Of a DNA stretch of 6,384 nucleotides, positions 1-5,930 are shown one piece after another; the first letter of the stretch is position 1, and each line of letters opens with the position of its first letter. This DNA is from Chloroflexia bacterium (lineage in GTDB: Bacteria > Chloroflexota > Chloroflexia > Thermobaculales > Thermobaculaceae): contig JACDAU010000177.1 of NCBI GenBank assembly GCA_013695265.1, positions 1 through 6,384 on the forward strand. Reading direction: 5' to 3'. Position numbers and translations under genes: made by a program. The notes under the pieces were generated by a model, which did not search any database, was not told the origin of the DNA, and saw only the letters and a program-made list of their open reading frames with translations.

Positions 1-125
1 ACGCGCTCATACGTGGTGAAGCGATTGCCGCAGTGCTCACACGACCGCCGACGGCGCACGGCGTTTGTCGCATCACGCGAATCCACAACCCGCGTCTCGC
101 GAGACCCACACTTGGGACAATGCAC
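1..125 (-). CDS. nrdR: Transcriptional repressor NrdR, N-terminal part (3' end outside window)
   Basis: NrdR represses ribonucleotide reductase operons, sensing ATP/dATP through a C-terminal ATP-cone and binding tandem NrdR boxes through an N-terminal zinc ribbon. Only the first 41 codons lie in the window. Reading leftwards from GTG at 125-123, the protein begins M-H-C-P-K-C-G and continues through VVDSRD, a run of four arginines and the hallmark RFTTYER. The four zinc ligands are Cys3, Cys6, Cys29 and Cys32. The loop between the cysteine pairs is two residues shorter than in E. coli NrdR. The GTG start is chosen because GGAGG lies 8 nt upstream and the NrdR signature begins right there. The ATP-cone is not visible. 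The gene diverges from plsX, and its promoter is flanked by apparent NrdR boxes, suggesting autoregulation. Identification is very secure despite truncation. Confidence 0.96.
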   Translation of the reverse strand, partial: MHCPKCGSRETRVVDSRDATNAVRRRRSCEHCGNRFTTYER

Positions 126-133
126 GCTTCCCG

Positions 134-138
134 CCTCC
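134..138 (-). promoter_or_regulatory. Ribosome binding site of nrdR
   Basis: On the minus strand GGAGG sits 8 nt before the GTG at 125-123. It fixes the non-ATG start of nrdR, since no ATG is available at the correct position. Confidence 0.85.
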
Positions 139-139
139 A

Positions 140-155
140 ACGCAAGATATAGTAT
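140..155. promoter_or_regulatory. Putative NrdR box, start-site proximal
   Basis: ACGCAAGATATAGTAT matches the published NrdR-box consensus (acaCwAtATaTwGtgt, from memory) at 13 of 16 positions, including the conserved C and G and the central AT-rich core. It covers the predicted nrdR transcription start. A second box lies exactly 31 bp away, centre to centre. Confidence 0.7.
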
Positions 156-160
156 CTATT

Positions 161-169
161 ATTATATCA
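161..169 (-). promoter_or_regulatory. Extended -10 promoter of nrdR
   Basis: The minus strand reads TGATATAAT here, a perfect extended -10 (TGn followed by TATAAT). The hexamer 17 bp upstream (CTACGT) is a poor -35, which an extended -10 can tolerate. Transcription would start near 154, giving a leader of about 28 nt before nrdR. A second TATAAT on the same strand (175-180) lacks the TG and would have an even poorer -35. The element sits in a roughly 45-bp AT-rich island within GC-rich DNA. Promoter assignment is inferred from motif and position only. Confidence 0.65.
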
Positions 170-170
170 T

Positions 171-186
171 ACACATTATATAGACG
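171..186. promoter_or_regulatory. Putative NrdR box, upstream
   Basis: ACACATTATATAGACG matches the NrdR-box consensus (acaCwAtATaTwGtgt) at 12 of 16 positions, with the left half and core intact and the right tail degenerate. It lies just upstream of the extended -10 of nrdR. The 15-bp gap to the other box (three helical turns centre to centre) is the arrangement known for NrdR operators. Confidence 0.65.
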
Positions 187-217
187 TAGCGCGATGGCGT
201 GCGCGCTCACGACTATA

Positions 218-255
218 GATCCGGCGACCGGGCTCCGAGCACCTCCCGGTGGATC
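218..255 (+). repeat. Inverted repeat, 11-bp interrupted stem
   Basis: Arms GATCC (218-222) and ACCGGG (227-232) pair with CCCGGT (245-250) and GGATC (251-255). There is a 4-nt GGCG bulge on the 5' side and a 12-nt loop. It has no U-tract, so it is not a canonical terminator in the plsX direction. Function unknown. Confidence 0.5.
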
Positions 256-260
256 CTGCA

Positions 261-277
261 CGGCCCACCATGGGCCG
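261..277 (+). repeat. Small hairpin, 7-bp stem
   Basis: CGGCCCA and TGGGCCG form a perfect 7-bp stem around a CCA loop. It follows the 218-255 hairpin by 5 nt. No U-tract follows. Function unknown. Confidence 0.5.
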
Positions 278-328
278 ATGATAAGACCGCCCCGGTACGA
301 CACACAAGTGGCCCCGTAATACCATCGC

Positions 329-345
329 GGCGAACCTGGTTCGCC
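329..345 (+). repeat. Small hairpin, 7-bp stem
   Basis: GGCGAAC and GTTCGCC form a perfect 7-bp stem around a CTG loop. It is third in a row of compact hairpins upstream of plsX. Function unknown. Confidence 0.5.
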
Positions 346-512
346 CAGCTCTGCGAACGAACCTGCCGAGCCGGGCAGCGCGGTAACTCGTTGCGGAAAT
401 TGCGATATGAGCGATCACCGCGCGCATACCTCCGGCGCAGGTCCTGCCGTTTTTCCGATGGTGTTGCGCGGAGACGGCCCGCGTCTTGCTCAAACCGGAG
501 CAAAAGGACAGC

Positions 513-518
513 AGGAGG
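513..518 (+). promoter_or_regulatory. Ribosome binding site of plsX
   Basis: AGGAGG lies 6 nt before the TTG at 525-527. It decides the plsX start: an upstream in-frame TTG at 486 has no such site and would add 13 residues ahead of the conserved PlsX N-terminus. Confidence 0.9.
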
Positions 519-524
519 TTTACG

Positions 525-1511
525 TTGCGTATAGCGCTCGATGCGATGGGGGGAGACAACGCGCCGAAAGTCACTGTACAGGGCGCGCTCGCTGCGGCAG
601 AGGAGTTCGGCGTTCAGACGCTGCTCGTCGGCAGACAGGAGGTGCTCACCGCCCACCTCGGTCCTGACGCTGCCGCACTTCCGGTCGAGATCGTCCACGC
701 ACCCGATACCATAGAGATGCAGGATCACCCCGCGCAGGCCGTCCGCGCGAAGAAGGAATCGAGCATCGTCGTCGGGTTGCGTCTGCTCAAGGAAGGCCGC
801 GCGGACGCCTTTGTCTCTGCGGGGAACAGTGGCGCGGTGATGGCGGCTTCTCTCCTCGTGCTGGGACGCGCGCCGGGCATAGACCGGCCGGCTATCGGAA
901 CGGTGATCCCGACGCTGCACGGACGCACCCTGCTCCTCGACGCGGGCGCGAACGTGGATGTCCGCGCACAGAACTTGCTCCAGTTTGCGCGGATGGGCAG
1001 CATCTACGTCAACACCCTTACCCAAGCAGACAAGGCGACGGTGGGACTTCTCAGCAATGGCGAGGAAGAGTCGAAGGGCAACGCACTCACCCTCGACGCA
1101 CATTCGCTGTTGCGCGACAGTGGTCTCAACTTCGCGGGAAATGTGGAGGGCCGTGATATCACGCGTGGCACGGTCGATGTCGTGGTAACAGATGGCTTTA
1201 CGGGCAACGTCGCGCTCAAGTCGATCGAAGGCACCGCCGAGCTGATCCAGCAACTGCTGCGCGAGGAGATCACCCGAGGGCTGCGCAACAAGCTCGCCGC
1301 GCTCGCGCTGCGCCGGGCCTTCCGCCGTGTCCGCGCCCGGCTCGACTACAGTGAGATCGGCGGCGCACCGCTGCTCGGCGTGAACGGAACGGTGTTCATT
1401 TCACACGGTCGCTCGAGTGCGAACGCGATCAAAAATGCGCTGCGCGTCGCTAACGAGGCGGCGCAGCACGATATCGTGGGTGCGATCAATAGCGCCGGTT
1501 TTGGCCGCTAG
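525..1511 (+). CDS. plsX: Phosphate acyltransferase PlsX
   Basis: PlsX converts acyl-ACP and inorganic phosphate to acyl-phosphate, the donor that PlsY uses to acylate glycerol-3-phosphate. It is a peripheral membrane enzyme starting bacterial phospholipid synthesis. The 328-residue product opens with RIALDAMGGDNAP and carries all family landmarks: SAGNSGA (98-104), RPAIGTVIP (121-129), LLDAGANVD (137-145), GLLSNGEEESKGN (174-186), NVEGRD (206-211), VTDGFTGNVALKS (221-233), DYSEIGGAPLLGVNG (274-288) and ISHGRSSANAIKNA (292-305). Length is slightly under E. coli PlsX. The start is TTG, set by AGGAGG 6 nt upstream. It stands alone, without the usual fab genes directly behind it; the next gene begins 126 nt later and is unrelated to lipid synthesis. 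Identification is secure; regulation was not resolved. Confidence 0.97.
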   Translation: MRIALDAMGGDNAPKVTVQGALAAAEEFGVQTLLVGRQEVLTAHLGPDAAALPVEIVHAPDTIEMQDHPAQAVRAKKESSIVVGLRLLKEGRADAFVSAGNSGAVMAASLLVLGRAPGIDRPAIGTVIPTLHGRTLLLDAGANVDVRAQNLLQFARMGSIYVNTLTQADKATVGLLSNGEEESKGNALTLDAHSLLRDSGLNFAGNVEGRDITRGTVDVVVTDGFTGNVALKSIEGTAELIQQLLREEITRGLRNKLAALALRRAFRRVRARLDYSEIGGAPLLGVNGTVFISHGRSSANAIKNALRVANEAAQHDIVGAINSAGFGR

Positions 1512-1624
1512 CGCGCGTTTGTGCCATCGTGTGCCCTATACTGGTTGCCAAAGCTAAATGGATGCGACCGCGACCAGAGTCTTGCCGCACCGCCGAGCGA
1601 GGGCCGACGACACCTGATAGCAGT

Positions 1625-1628
1625 GGAG
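1625..1628 (+). promoter_or_regulatory. Probable ribosome binding site of the PuuD-like gene
   Basis: GGAG (within GGAGAAG) lies 9 nt before TTG 1638-1640. The alternative GTG at 1623 has no purine-rich site at a usual distance. This is the reason for choosing TTG, with moderate confidence. Confidence 0.5.
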
Positions 1629-1637
1629 AAGCTGACC

Positions 1638-2417
1638 TTGGATGACACCGCCCCGATAATCGCCGTGAGCATGTGGGGCGAGGCGATGAGCGAGCGGGCG
1701 CCCCGCATCGTGGGAGCGCGCGCGTACTTCGAGGCGACCGAGGCTGCGGGCGGAGCGCCGATGGGCGTCGTCCCACTCAAGCGCAGCTTGCGCACGCTGT
1801 ACGACTTGGCCGACGGAGTCCTGCTCACCGGCGGTGGCGACGTGGACCCAGTCCATTATGACGAGAAGCCGATCCCGCAGCTCGGCCCGGTTGATCCCGA
1901 GCGGGACTACGCGGAGCTAATGCTCGCCCGCTGGGCGCTGGAGGACGACAAGCCAACCCTCGCGATCTGCCGTGGGGCGCAGGTGCTGAACGTCGCCTGT
2001 GGTGGCTCGTTGTACCAGGATCTCCCCTCCCAGCTACCCGGCGGCTTAAACCACAACGAATCGCGCGATCGCGGCATCCGCGGCCTGGCAACCCACCAGC
2101 TCGACGTGGCGCCGCAAACGAGGCTCGCCCGCGCGATCGGCGGCGAGTCTCTCCCCGCGAATACGCATCACCATCAGGCGGTGAAGGACCTCGGCGAGGG
2201 GCTAACGATTACCGGACGAGCGGAAGACGGCGTCATCGAGGCGATCGAGCACGAATCAGCGTCCTGGGTGATTGGTATACAGTGCCACCCTGAGATGATG
2301 TACCACGAGCACAAGTGGGCCGCTCAACTTTTCACCGCCTTTCTCGACGAGGTGCGCTACCATGCCCAACGCCCGGCCCCACAGCCCCTTCCAGCTATCC
2401 GGCGGGTGGGCAGCTGA
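1638..2417 (+). CDS. PuuD-like class I glutamine amidotransferase / gamma-glutamyl hydrolase (peptidase C26)
   Basis: A 259-residue cytoplasmic hydrolase of the gamma-glutamyl-GABA hydrolase (PuuD) family, which cleaves gamma-glutamyl amides through a Cys-His-Glu triad. Visible motifs are the oxyanion-side TGGGDVDP (64-71), the nucleophile elbow AICRGAQVLN with Cys111, GGSLYQDLP (122-130), HHHQAVKDLG (177-186) and IQCHPE with His217 and Glu219. The catalytic set is therefore complete. The start is uncertain. TTG at 1638 has GGAG 9 nt upstream and gives MDDTAPIIAVSMW, so it is preferred; GTG at 1623 would add five residues, and GTG at 1521 would add an unconserved 39-residue tail. No putrescine/GABA (puu) genes are nearby, so the substrate is unknown; PuuD homologues are also used on other gamma-glutamyl amines. 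Probably monocistronic: 126 nt after plsX and 220 nt before the ABC gene. Confidence 0.87.
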   Translation: MDDTAPIIAVSMWGEAMSERAPRIVGARAYFEATEAAGGAPMGVVPLKRSLRTLYDLADGVLLTGGGDVDPVHYDEKPIPQLGPVDPERDYAELMLARWALEDDKPTLAICRGAQVLNVACGGSLYQDLPSQLPGGLNHNESRDRGIRGLATHQLDVAPQTRLARAIGGESLPANTHHHQAVKDLGEGLTITGRAEDGVIEAIEHESASWVIGIQCHPEMMYHEHKWAAQLFTAFLDEVRYHAQRPAPQPLPAIRRVGS

Positions 2418-2536
2418 GCGCACGCAACAGATCGCCCTCCACGCCTCGCTGAAGGAGCGAGCCGAAGCGATCACCGTGCCGTGGATTGTTCCAGGTGTCG
2501 TACCCCAGGCTCCAGGGCGCACTCGGGCGCGAGGGC

Positions 2537-2565
2537 TTGCCGCCGGTCAGCGAGACTGCTACAGT
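2537..2565 (+). promoter_or_regulatory. Candidate sigma-70-type promoter for the ABC exporter operon
   Basis: TTGCCG (2537-2542) and TACAGT (2560-2565) are separated by exactly 17 bp; each matches its consensus hexamer at 4 of 6 positions. Transcription would start near 2572, about 65 nt before the ATPase start. It lies in the 220-bp gap after the PuuD-like gene, where a new promoter is expected. Motif evidence only. Confidence 0.4.
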
Positions 2566-2625
2566 GCCGCCATCCTTCGGTGTGCCGTCGCCCGGCTACG
2601 GATGTGGCATGCGGCAGATATTATC

Positions 2626-2630
2626 AGGAG
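2626..2630 (+). promoter_or_regulatory. Ribosome binding site of the ABC ATPase gene
   Basis: AGGAG lies 7 nt before GTG 2638-2640. It favours this start over the in-frame ATG at 2362, which lies inside the preceding gene, and over the ATG at 2662, which lacks a spaced site. Confidence 0.8.
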
Positions 2631-2637
2631 AGCTGAT

Positions 2638-3750
2638 GTGGACGGAGACGTAACTGCGGAGATGGCGGGACAGGAGGCTGGCGAGCGCACGGAACGCCCC
2701 GGCGCGCCACCGCCCGATGGAAGCGACCATGCCCTGGCTATCGACGCGCGGGGCCTGAGCAAGAGCTTTGATGCCCATGTCGTCCTGCGCGACCTCGATC
2801 TTCGGGTGCGTGCGGGTGAGATATTCGGGCTGATCGGGCCGAGCGGATCGGGCAAGTCCACGGCCATCCACCTCATGTGCGGCCATCTGCGGCCCACCGG
2901 CGGCGAAGTCAAGGTTCTGGGGGAGAGCCCTACGGCATTCTCGGCGCGGACCCGCAGGCGCATCGGTTACATGCCCCAGGGGTTCATCCTCTATCCCGAC
3001 CTCACGGTGAAGCAAAACGTGGGCGCTGCGGCTGGTCTGTACGAACTGCCGGAGTGGCGCAACCGAGGCAGGATCCGCGCCGTGCTGGATTTGGTTGAGC
3101 TATGGGACGCACGAGGCCAGGCTGCCCGCTCACTCTCGGGCGGCATGCGGCGGAGGCTGGCGCTTGCCGCCGCTATTGTCCACGACCCGGACATGCTGTT
3201 CGCGGACGAGCCGACAGCGAACCTCGACCCCATCCTGCGAAGCAAGCTGTGGAACCACTTCCGAGATATGAGTGCGGCGGGCAAAACGCTGCTGGTGACA
3301 ACGCAGTACATCGACGAGGTGGAGAGTTGCGACCGCGTGGGCCTGACGTACGACGGCAAGATGATAGCCGAGGGGCGACCGGAGGAGTTGCGGCGGGACG
3401 CTTTCGGCGGCGATGTGGTCGAGGTGGACCTTGAGCGGCCATCGCAGCAAGACATAGACACTGTGCGCCAGCTACCGTGGGTGCGCTCGGTCTCGACGGC
3501 GATGATGGACGGGGATAAGCGGGAGAAGGAGCCGCACGTGTCTCTACGCGTGGTCGTCGAGGATGCGCGGCAGGCAATCCCCCAGTTGCTTGATGCGATC
3601 GAGGCATCGGGCGCGGAAGTGCGCTCCGTGGGGCAATTCAGGCCGACGTTCGACGAGGTATTCGTCCGGCTCATCGAGCGGCAGGGGGCCCGGCGTCCAC
3701 CCCTCGCCGCACTACGCGCCCACGGCGAGCCGGGCCCGGAGGATACCTGA
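2638..3750 (+). CDS. ABC-2 exporter ATP-binding protein (DrrA/CcmA type)
   Basis: Cytoplasmic ATPase that powers the permease encoded immediately downstream. The 370-residue product has a full nucleotide-binding domain: Walker A GPSGSGKST (67-75), Q-loop MPQG with Gln114, signature LSGGMRRRL (166-174), Walker B LFADEP with catalytic Glu191, and D-loop NLDP. The switch position reads TTQYIDE, with Gln223 where most ABC proteins have His; Gln here is familiar in the DrrA branch. After the NBD come about 110 residues of C-terminal domain ending in TFDEVFVRLIE (337-347), a typical tail of ABC-2 ATPases, and a Pro/Ala-rich end. The first 33 residues are an acidic, Pro-rich extension ahead of the NBD. 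The start is GTG with AGGAG 7 nt upstream. The stop overlaps the permease start by one base (TGATG), so the two are translationally coupled. Substrate unknown; drug, lipid or polysaccharide export are all possible. Confidence 0.93.
   Translation: MDGDVTAEMAGQEAGERTERPGAPPPDGSDHALAIDARGLSKSFDAHVVLRDLDLRVRAGEIFGLIGPSGSGKSTAIHLMCGHLRPTGGEVKVLGESPTAFSARTRRRIGYMPQGFILYPDLTVKQNVGAAAGLYELPEWRNRGRIRAVLDLVELWDARGQAARSLSGGMRRRLALAAAIVHDPDMLFADEPTANLDPILRSKLWNHFRDMSAAGKTLLVTTQYIDEVESCDRVGLTYDGKMIAEGRPEELRRDAFGGDVVEVDLERPSQQDIDTVRQLPWVRSVSTAMMDGDKREKEPHVSLRVVVEDARQAIPQLLDAIEASGAEVRSVGQFRPTFDEVFVRLIERQGARRPPLAALRAHGEPGPEDT
3738..3742 (+). promoter_or_regulatory. Ribosome binding site of the permease gene
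   Basis: GGAGG, inside the last codons of the ATPase gene, lies 7 nt before ATG 3750-3752. It supports the overlapping TGATG start. Confidence 0.85.
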
Positions 3751-5246
3751 TGGGGGCGCTTACGAAGGTGCTGTCGGTTACGCTCAAAGAGCTCCGGGAA
3801 CTGGCTCGCCGTCCGCTGCTGATACTGACGATGATCCTCGGGCCGCTCGCCATCATGGTCGCGTTCGGCATAGGCTCTGATGCAACGTTCCCCCCGCCAC
3901 GGGTGATCATCGTCGTACCTCCCGGCCAGGAGCAGCCGCGCCTGCTTCGTGACTACGAGCGCGAGTTCCAGCAGTCGTTGGCAATAGCGGACTACACTAC
4001 GGATCTCGAGCACGCGCGAACGGAACTGCGGCGCAACCGAGTGGACGCGGTGCTGATCTTGCCCCCGGCGCCATTTGAGACGGTCGCCAGCGGAGAACAG
4101 GCGGAGATCGAGGTGCTGTACAACGAGATCGACCCCGCCCGGCGCTGGCTCATCCCCGACTTCGTGCGCTCGATGGCGAGCGACATCAACCGGGAGATCT
4201 TCCTGCAAGGCGCCAGGGAGCAACAAGGGGCGCTCGATGATTCGGCGCGAGAGCTTGACCTGGCGTTGCAAGTGCTTGACCGCGCCACCTCCGCCGCCGA
4301 GCGTGGTGACCGGGAAGAAGCCCGGCGGCTGCTAGCGCAGACGGGCGCCACACTCGATCGCCTGGACGAGGGACTTGCGCTGTTAGGCGCGCAGGCAGAG
4401 GTGGTGCGCGCGCCGGTGGAAAGGGCGCAACGGCGGCTGGATCGTGCCGGAGAGCGGCTCGCGCGCGCCGAGGACGTGCTCGCCACGCCGGACCCGCGCC
4501 CACCGAGTGAGCAACTCGGGTTGGCCCAGACGAAGCAGGACCTGGAGCGACTGCAGGAGGCGCTACGGCGCTTCAGCGACGTGCCGCCCGAGGTCGCCAT
4601 CTCGCCGCTGGGGGTCAAACCGCAGTATACCGGGCGGCTTCGCCCGGACCTCATCACCTTCTTCGCGCCGGTGATGCTGGCGCTGTTGGTACAGCACACG
4701 GCGGTCTCCCTGGGCGCGCTATCGCTGGTGCGCGAACGGCTCACGAACACGTTCGAGATGTACACGATCGCGCCGATCTCCGCCATGCAATTGTTGCTCG
4801 GCAAGTACCTGGCGTATGTATTCTTCTCGCTCGTGATCGCAGCGGCGATGCTGGGCGTGCTGCTCGCCGGACTCGGAGTGCCCGTCTTTGGGGACGCCTG
4901 GCGTGTGGCGCTCGTGCTCGCGCTGCTGGCGTTGACCTCGGTCGGACTCGGCTTCGCGCTCAGCCTGCTGGCCGGCTCAGAGCAGCAGGCGGTGCAGTTC
5001 GCGATGCTCTCCCTGCTGGCGATCGTGTTCTTCAGCGGGATCGCGCTTCCGCTAGACGCGCTGCGCCTCCCCGCGCTACTCTTCTCCTACGCGCTGCCCG
5101 CGACATACGGTGGCAATCTGCTCCAGGATGTGATGCTGCGGGGCCTACCGGGCAACTCCCTGTTTCTGCTAATACTGGCAACCCTCGCAGCCGGCCTCTT
5201 CGGGCTGTGCCTCGCGCTGCTACGATGGCGCATGCGCGCCGCGTGA
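3750..5246 (+). CDS. ABC-2 type permease with long extracytoplasmic coiled-coil insert
   Basis: Membrane half of the exporter driven by the upstream ATPase. The 498-residue product starts with an amphipathic segment and one membrane helix (about 22-42). A very long extracytoplasmic region (about 43-300) follows, then five more helices (about 301-325, 353-376, 383-408, 413-434, 468-491) and a short basic cytoplasmic tail (RWRMRAA). The last five helices, with the conserved-looking FFSGIALPLDAL and SYALPATYGG segments, match the ABC-2 membrane domain. The first 100 or so extracytoplasmic residues resemble the usual mixed alpha/beta domain of this class. Residues about 155-275 are almost all helix-forming, rich in Ala, Leu, Glu and Arg with heptad-like Leu spacing, and broken near 245-253 by a proline-rich turn (TPDPRPP). 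This suggests an antiparallel coiled-coil hairpin. ATG start, GGAGG 7 nt upstream, coupled to the ATPase. Substrate not deducible. Confidence 0.92.
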   Translation: MGALTKVLSVTLKELRELARRPLLILTMILGPLAIMVAFGIGSDATFPPPRVIIVVPPGQEQPRLLRDYEREFQQSLAIADYTTDLEHARTELRRNRVDAVLILPPAPFETVASGEQAEIEVLYNEIDPARRWLIPDFVRSMASDINREIFLQGAREQQGALDDSARELDLALQVLDRATSAAERGDREEARRLLAQTGATLDRLDEGLALLGAQAEVVRAPVERAQRRLDRAGERLARAEDVLATPDPRPPSEQLGLAQTKQDLERLQEALRRFSDVPPEVAISPLGVKPQYTGRLRPDLITFFAPVMLALLVQHTAVSLGALSLVRERLTNTFEMYTIAPISAMQLLLGKYLAYVFFSLVIAAAMLGVLLAGLGVPVFGDAWRVALVLALLALTSVGLGFALSLLAGSEQQAVQFAMLSLLAIVFFSGIALPLDALRLPALLFSYALPATYGGNLLQDVMLRGLPGNSLFLLILATLAAGLFGLCLALLRWRMRAA

Positions 5247-5270
5247 ACCAAGGGACGCGTGGCGGCGGCC

Positions 5271-5804
5271 TCACCTCTCGGACACCTCCCGTTGCGTGCC
5301 ACGGACAAGAGCACGCTCGCCCCATGGCGTGCGATCCCACGGCTTCATCACGGAGATCAGGATCAACGCGGCAAGCAGCGATACCTTCACCCCGTTCGCC
5401 ACCACAAGCCACAAGCCGCCTGCGGGCGCGACGCCCCCGCTGGCTGTTGCGACCACCGCTTCCTGCACTTGCTGGTGCAGAGCGAACGTGCCCCCACCGG
5501 TGAGCACGATCGTCACGACGAGCTTGACCAGTACCCACCAGAACCGCGTGAGGCCCCACTTCGTGAGCACTGCCAGCAGAACGCCCGTGAACAACGCACC
5601 CAGGGCCATGGGGATCATCACCGTGGTGTCCAGGTCGGCCAGGATCGCGTATGCCGCGTGACGGGTTTCCGGGTCGTCGACAACGCGTGCCATCGACGCT
5701 ATCGCGAGGATGCACAGCACCGCGCCCAGCCACGCCACGCTCGTGATGTAGTGCGCGAAGTCGAGTAATTGCTTCTGCCTGCGCGAAAGTCGTCGAGCCG
5801 CCAT
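5271..5804 (-). CDS. Four-helix integral membrane protein, function unknown
   Basis: A 177-residue protein with four predicted membrane helices, at about 18-38, 62-81, 88-107 and 129-152, and basic tails at both ends (RRLSRRQK at the N-terminus, RTPWGERALVRG near the C-terminus). Recognisable small motifs are TSVAWLGA in helix 1, the segment DDPETRHAAY after it, and TKWGLTRFWWVLVKL spanning helices 2-3. This arrangement resembles a widespread family of uncharacterised bacterial membrane proteins (DUF2269-like is my best guess, unverified). His18 and His110 lie near membrane edges, but I see no proven cofactor site. ATG start with GAGGAG 7 nt upstream (5812-5817). It converges on the ABC permease gene with a 24-bp gap and diverges from the next gene, so it is its own transcription unit. 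Confidence 0.82.
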   Translation of the reverse strand: MAARRLSRRQKQLLDFAHYITSVAWLGAVLCILAIASMARVVDDPETRHAAYAILADLDTTVMIPMALGALFTGVLLAVLTKWGLTRFWWVLVKLVVTIVLTGGGTFALHQQVQEAVVATASGGVAPAGGLWLVVANGVKVSLLAALILISVMKPWDRTPWGERALVRGTQREVSER

Positions 5805-5855
5805 AATTCATCTCCTCTCTGTACCAAACCCACCTCAGTGGAGTACGACCGGCGG

Positions 5856-5930
5856 GTGACCAGTGGTGTCCGATCGGTGCCCCTCGATGATGCGCCACAG
5901 ACCTCACGCTGCTATGCGGGCACTGGTCAC
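5856..5930. repeat. 10-bp perfect inverted repeat, 55-bp spacer
   Basis: GTGACCAGTG (5856-5865) recurs as its exact reverse complement CACTGGTCAC (5921-5930). The near arm is 52 bp upstream of the minus-strand membrane-protein start. Flanking bases do not extend the match. It may be a pair of operator half-sites or the base of an RNA stem. Confidence 0.55.

Larger units (their letters stand above)
190..512 (+). other. Gene-free plsX upstream region with hairpins
   Basis: I find no credible gene here: the open frames on both strands are shadows rich in Arg/Ser with no recognisable domain or well-placed ribosome site. In particular no rpmF, a frequent plsX neighbour, is present. Three compact inverted repeats stand out: 218-255 (GATCC and ACCGGG arms with a 4-nt bulge), 261-277 (7-bp stem, 3-nt loop) and 329-345 (7-bp stem, 3-nt loop). 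If plsX is transcribed from the AT-rich island, these would lie in a leader of several hundred nucleotides. No known riboswitch core was recognised and no good plus-strand promoter was found. Confidence 0.5.

Noticed and set aside
190..400. Cobalamin, TPP or T-box riboswitch in the nrdR-plsX spacer
   Set aside because: I looked for their conserved cores on both strands and found none; only generic hairpins are present.
213..1253. Long minus-strand open frame (346 codons) opposite plsX
   Set aside because: It is the antisense shadow of plsX in GC-rich DNA. The product is Arg/His-rich with no recognisable domain and no good ribosome site, while plsX on the other strand is certain.
1519..1542. 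TTGTGC and TATACT as a promoter for the PuuD-like gene
   Set aside because: The spacing is only 12 bp, too short for a sigma-70-type promoter.
2362..2637. N-terminal extension of the ABC ATPase from ATG 2362
   Set aside because: This start lies inside the PuuD-like gene, and the 92 added residues have no domain. GTG 2638 has a well-spaced AGGAG and a candidate promoter upstream.
2991..4271. Long minus-strand open frame (426 codons) opposite the ABC genes
   Set aside because: It crosses the junction of two securely identified plus-strand genes, is Arg/Ser-rich and low-complexity, and shows no family motif.
5240..5259. Possible bidirectional terminator between the convergent permease and membrane-protein genes
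   Set aside because: CGCGT/ACGCG gives only a 5-bp stem around a 10-nt loop with no U-tract on either strand; too weak to annotate.
5032..5907. Minus-strand open frame (291 codons) overlapping the four-helix membrane protein
   Set aside because: It is out of frame with the membrane protein, which has clear transmembrane pattern and a proper ribosome site; the longer frame is Arg/Gly-rich shadow.
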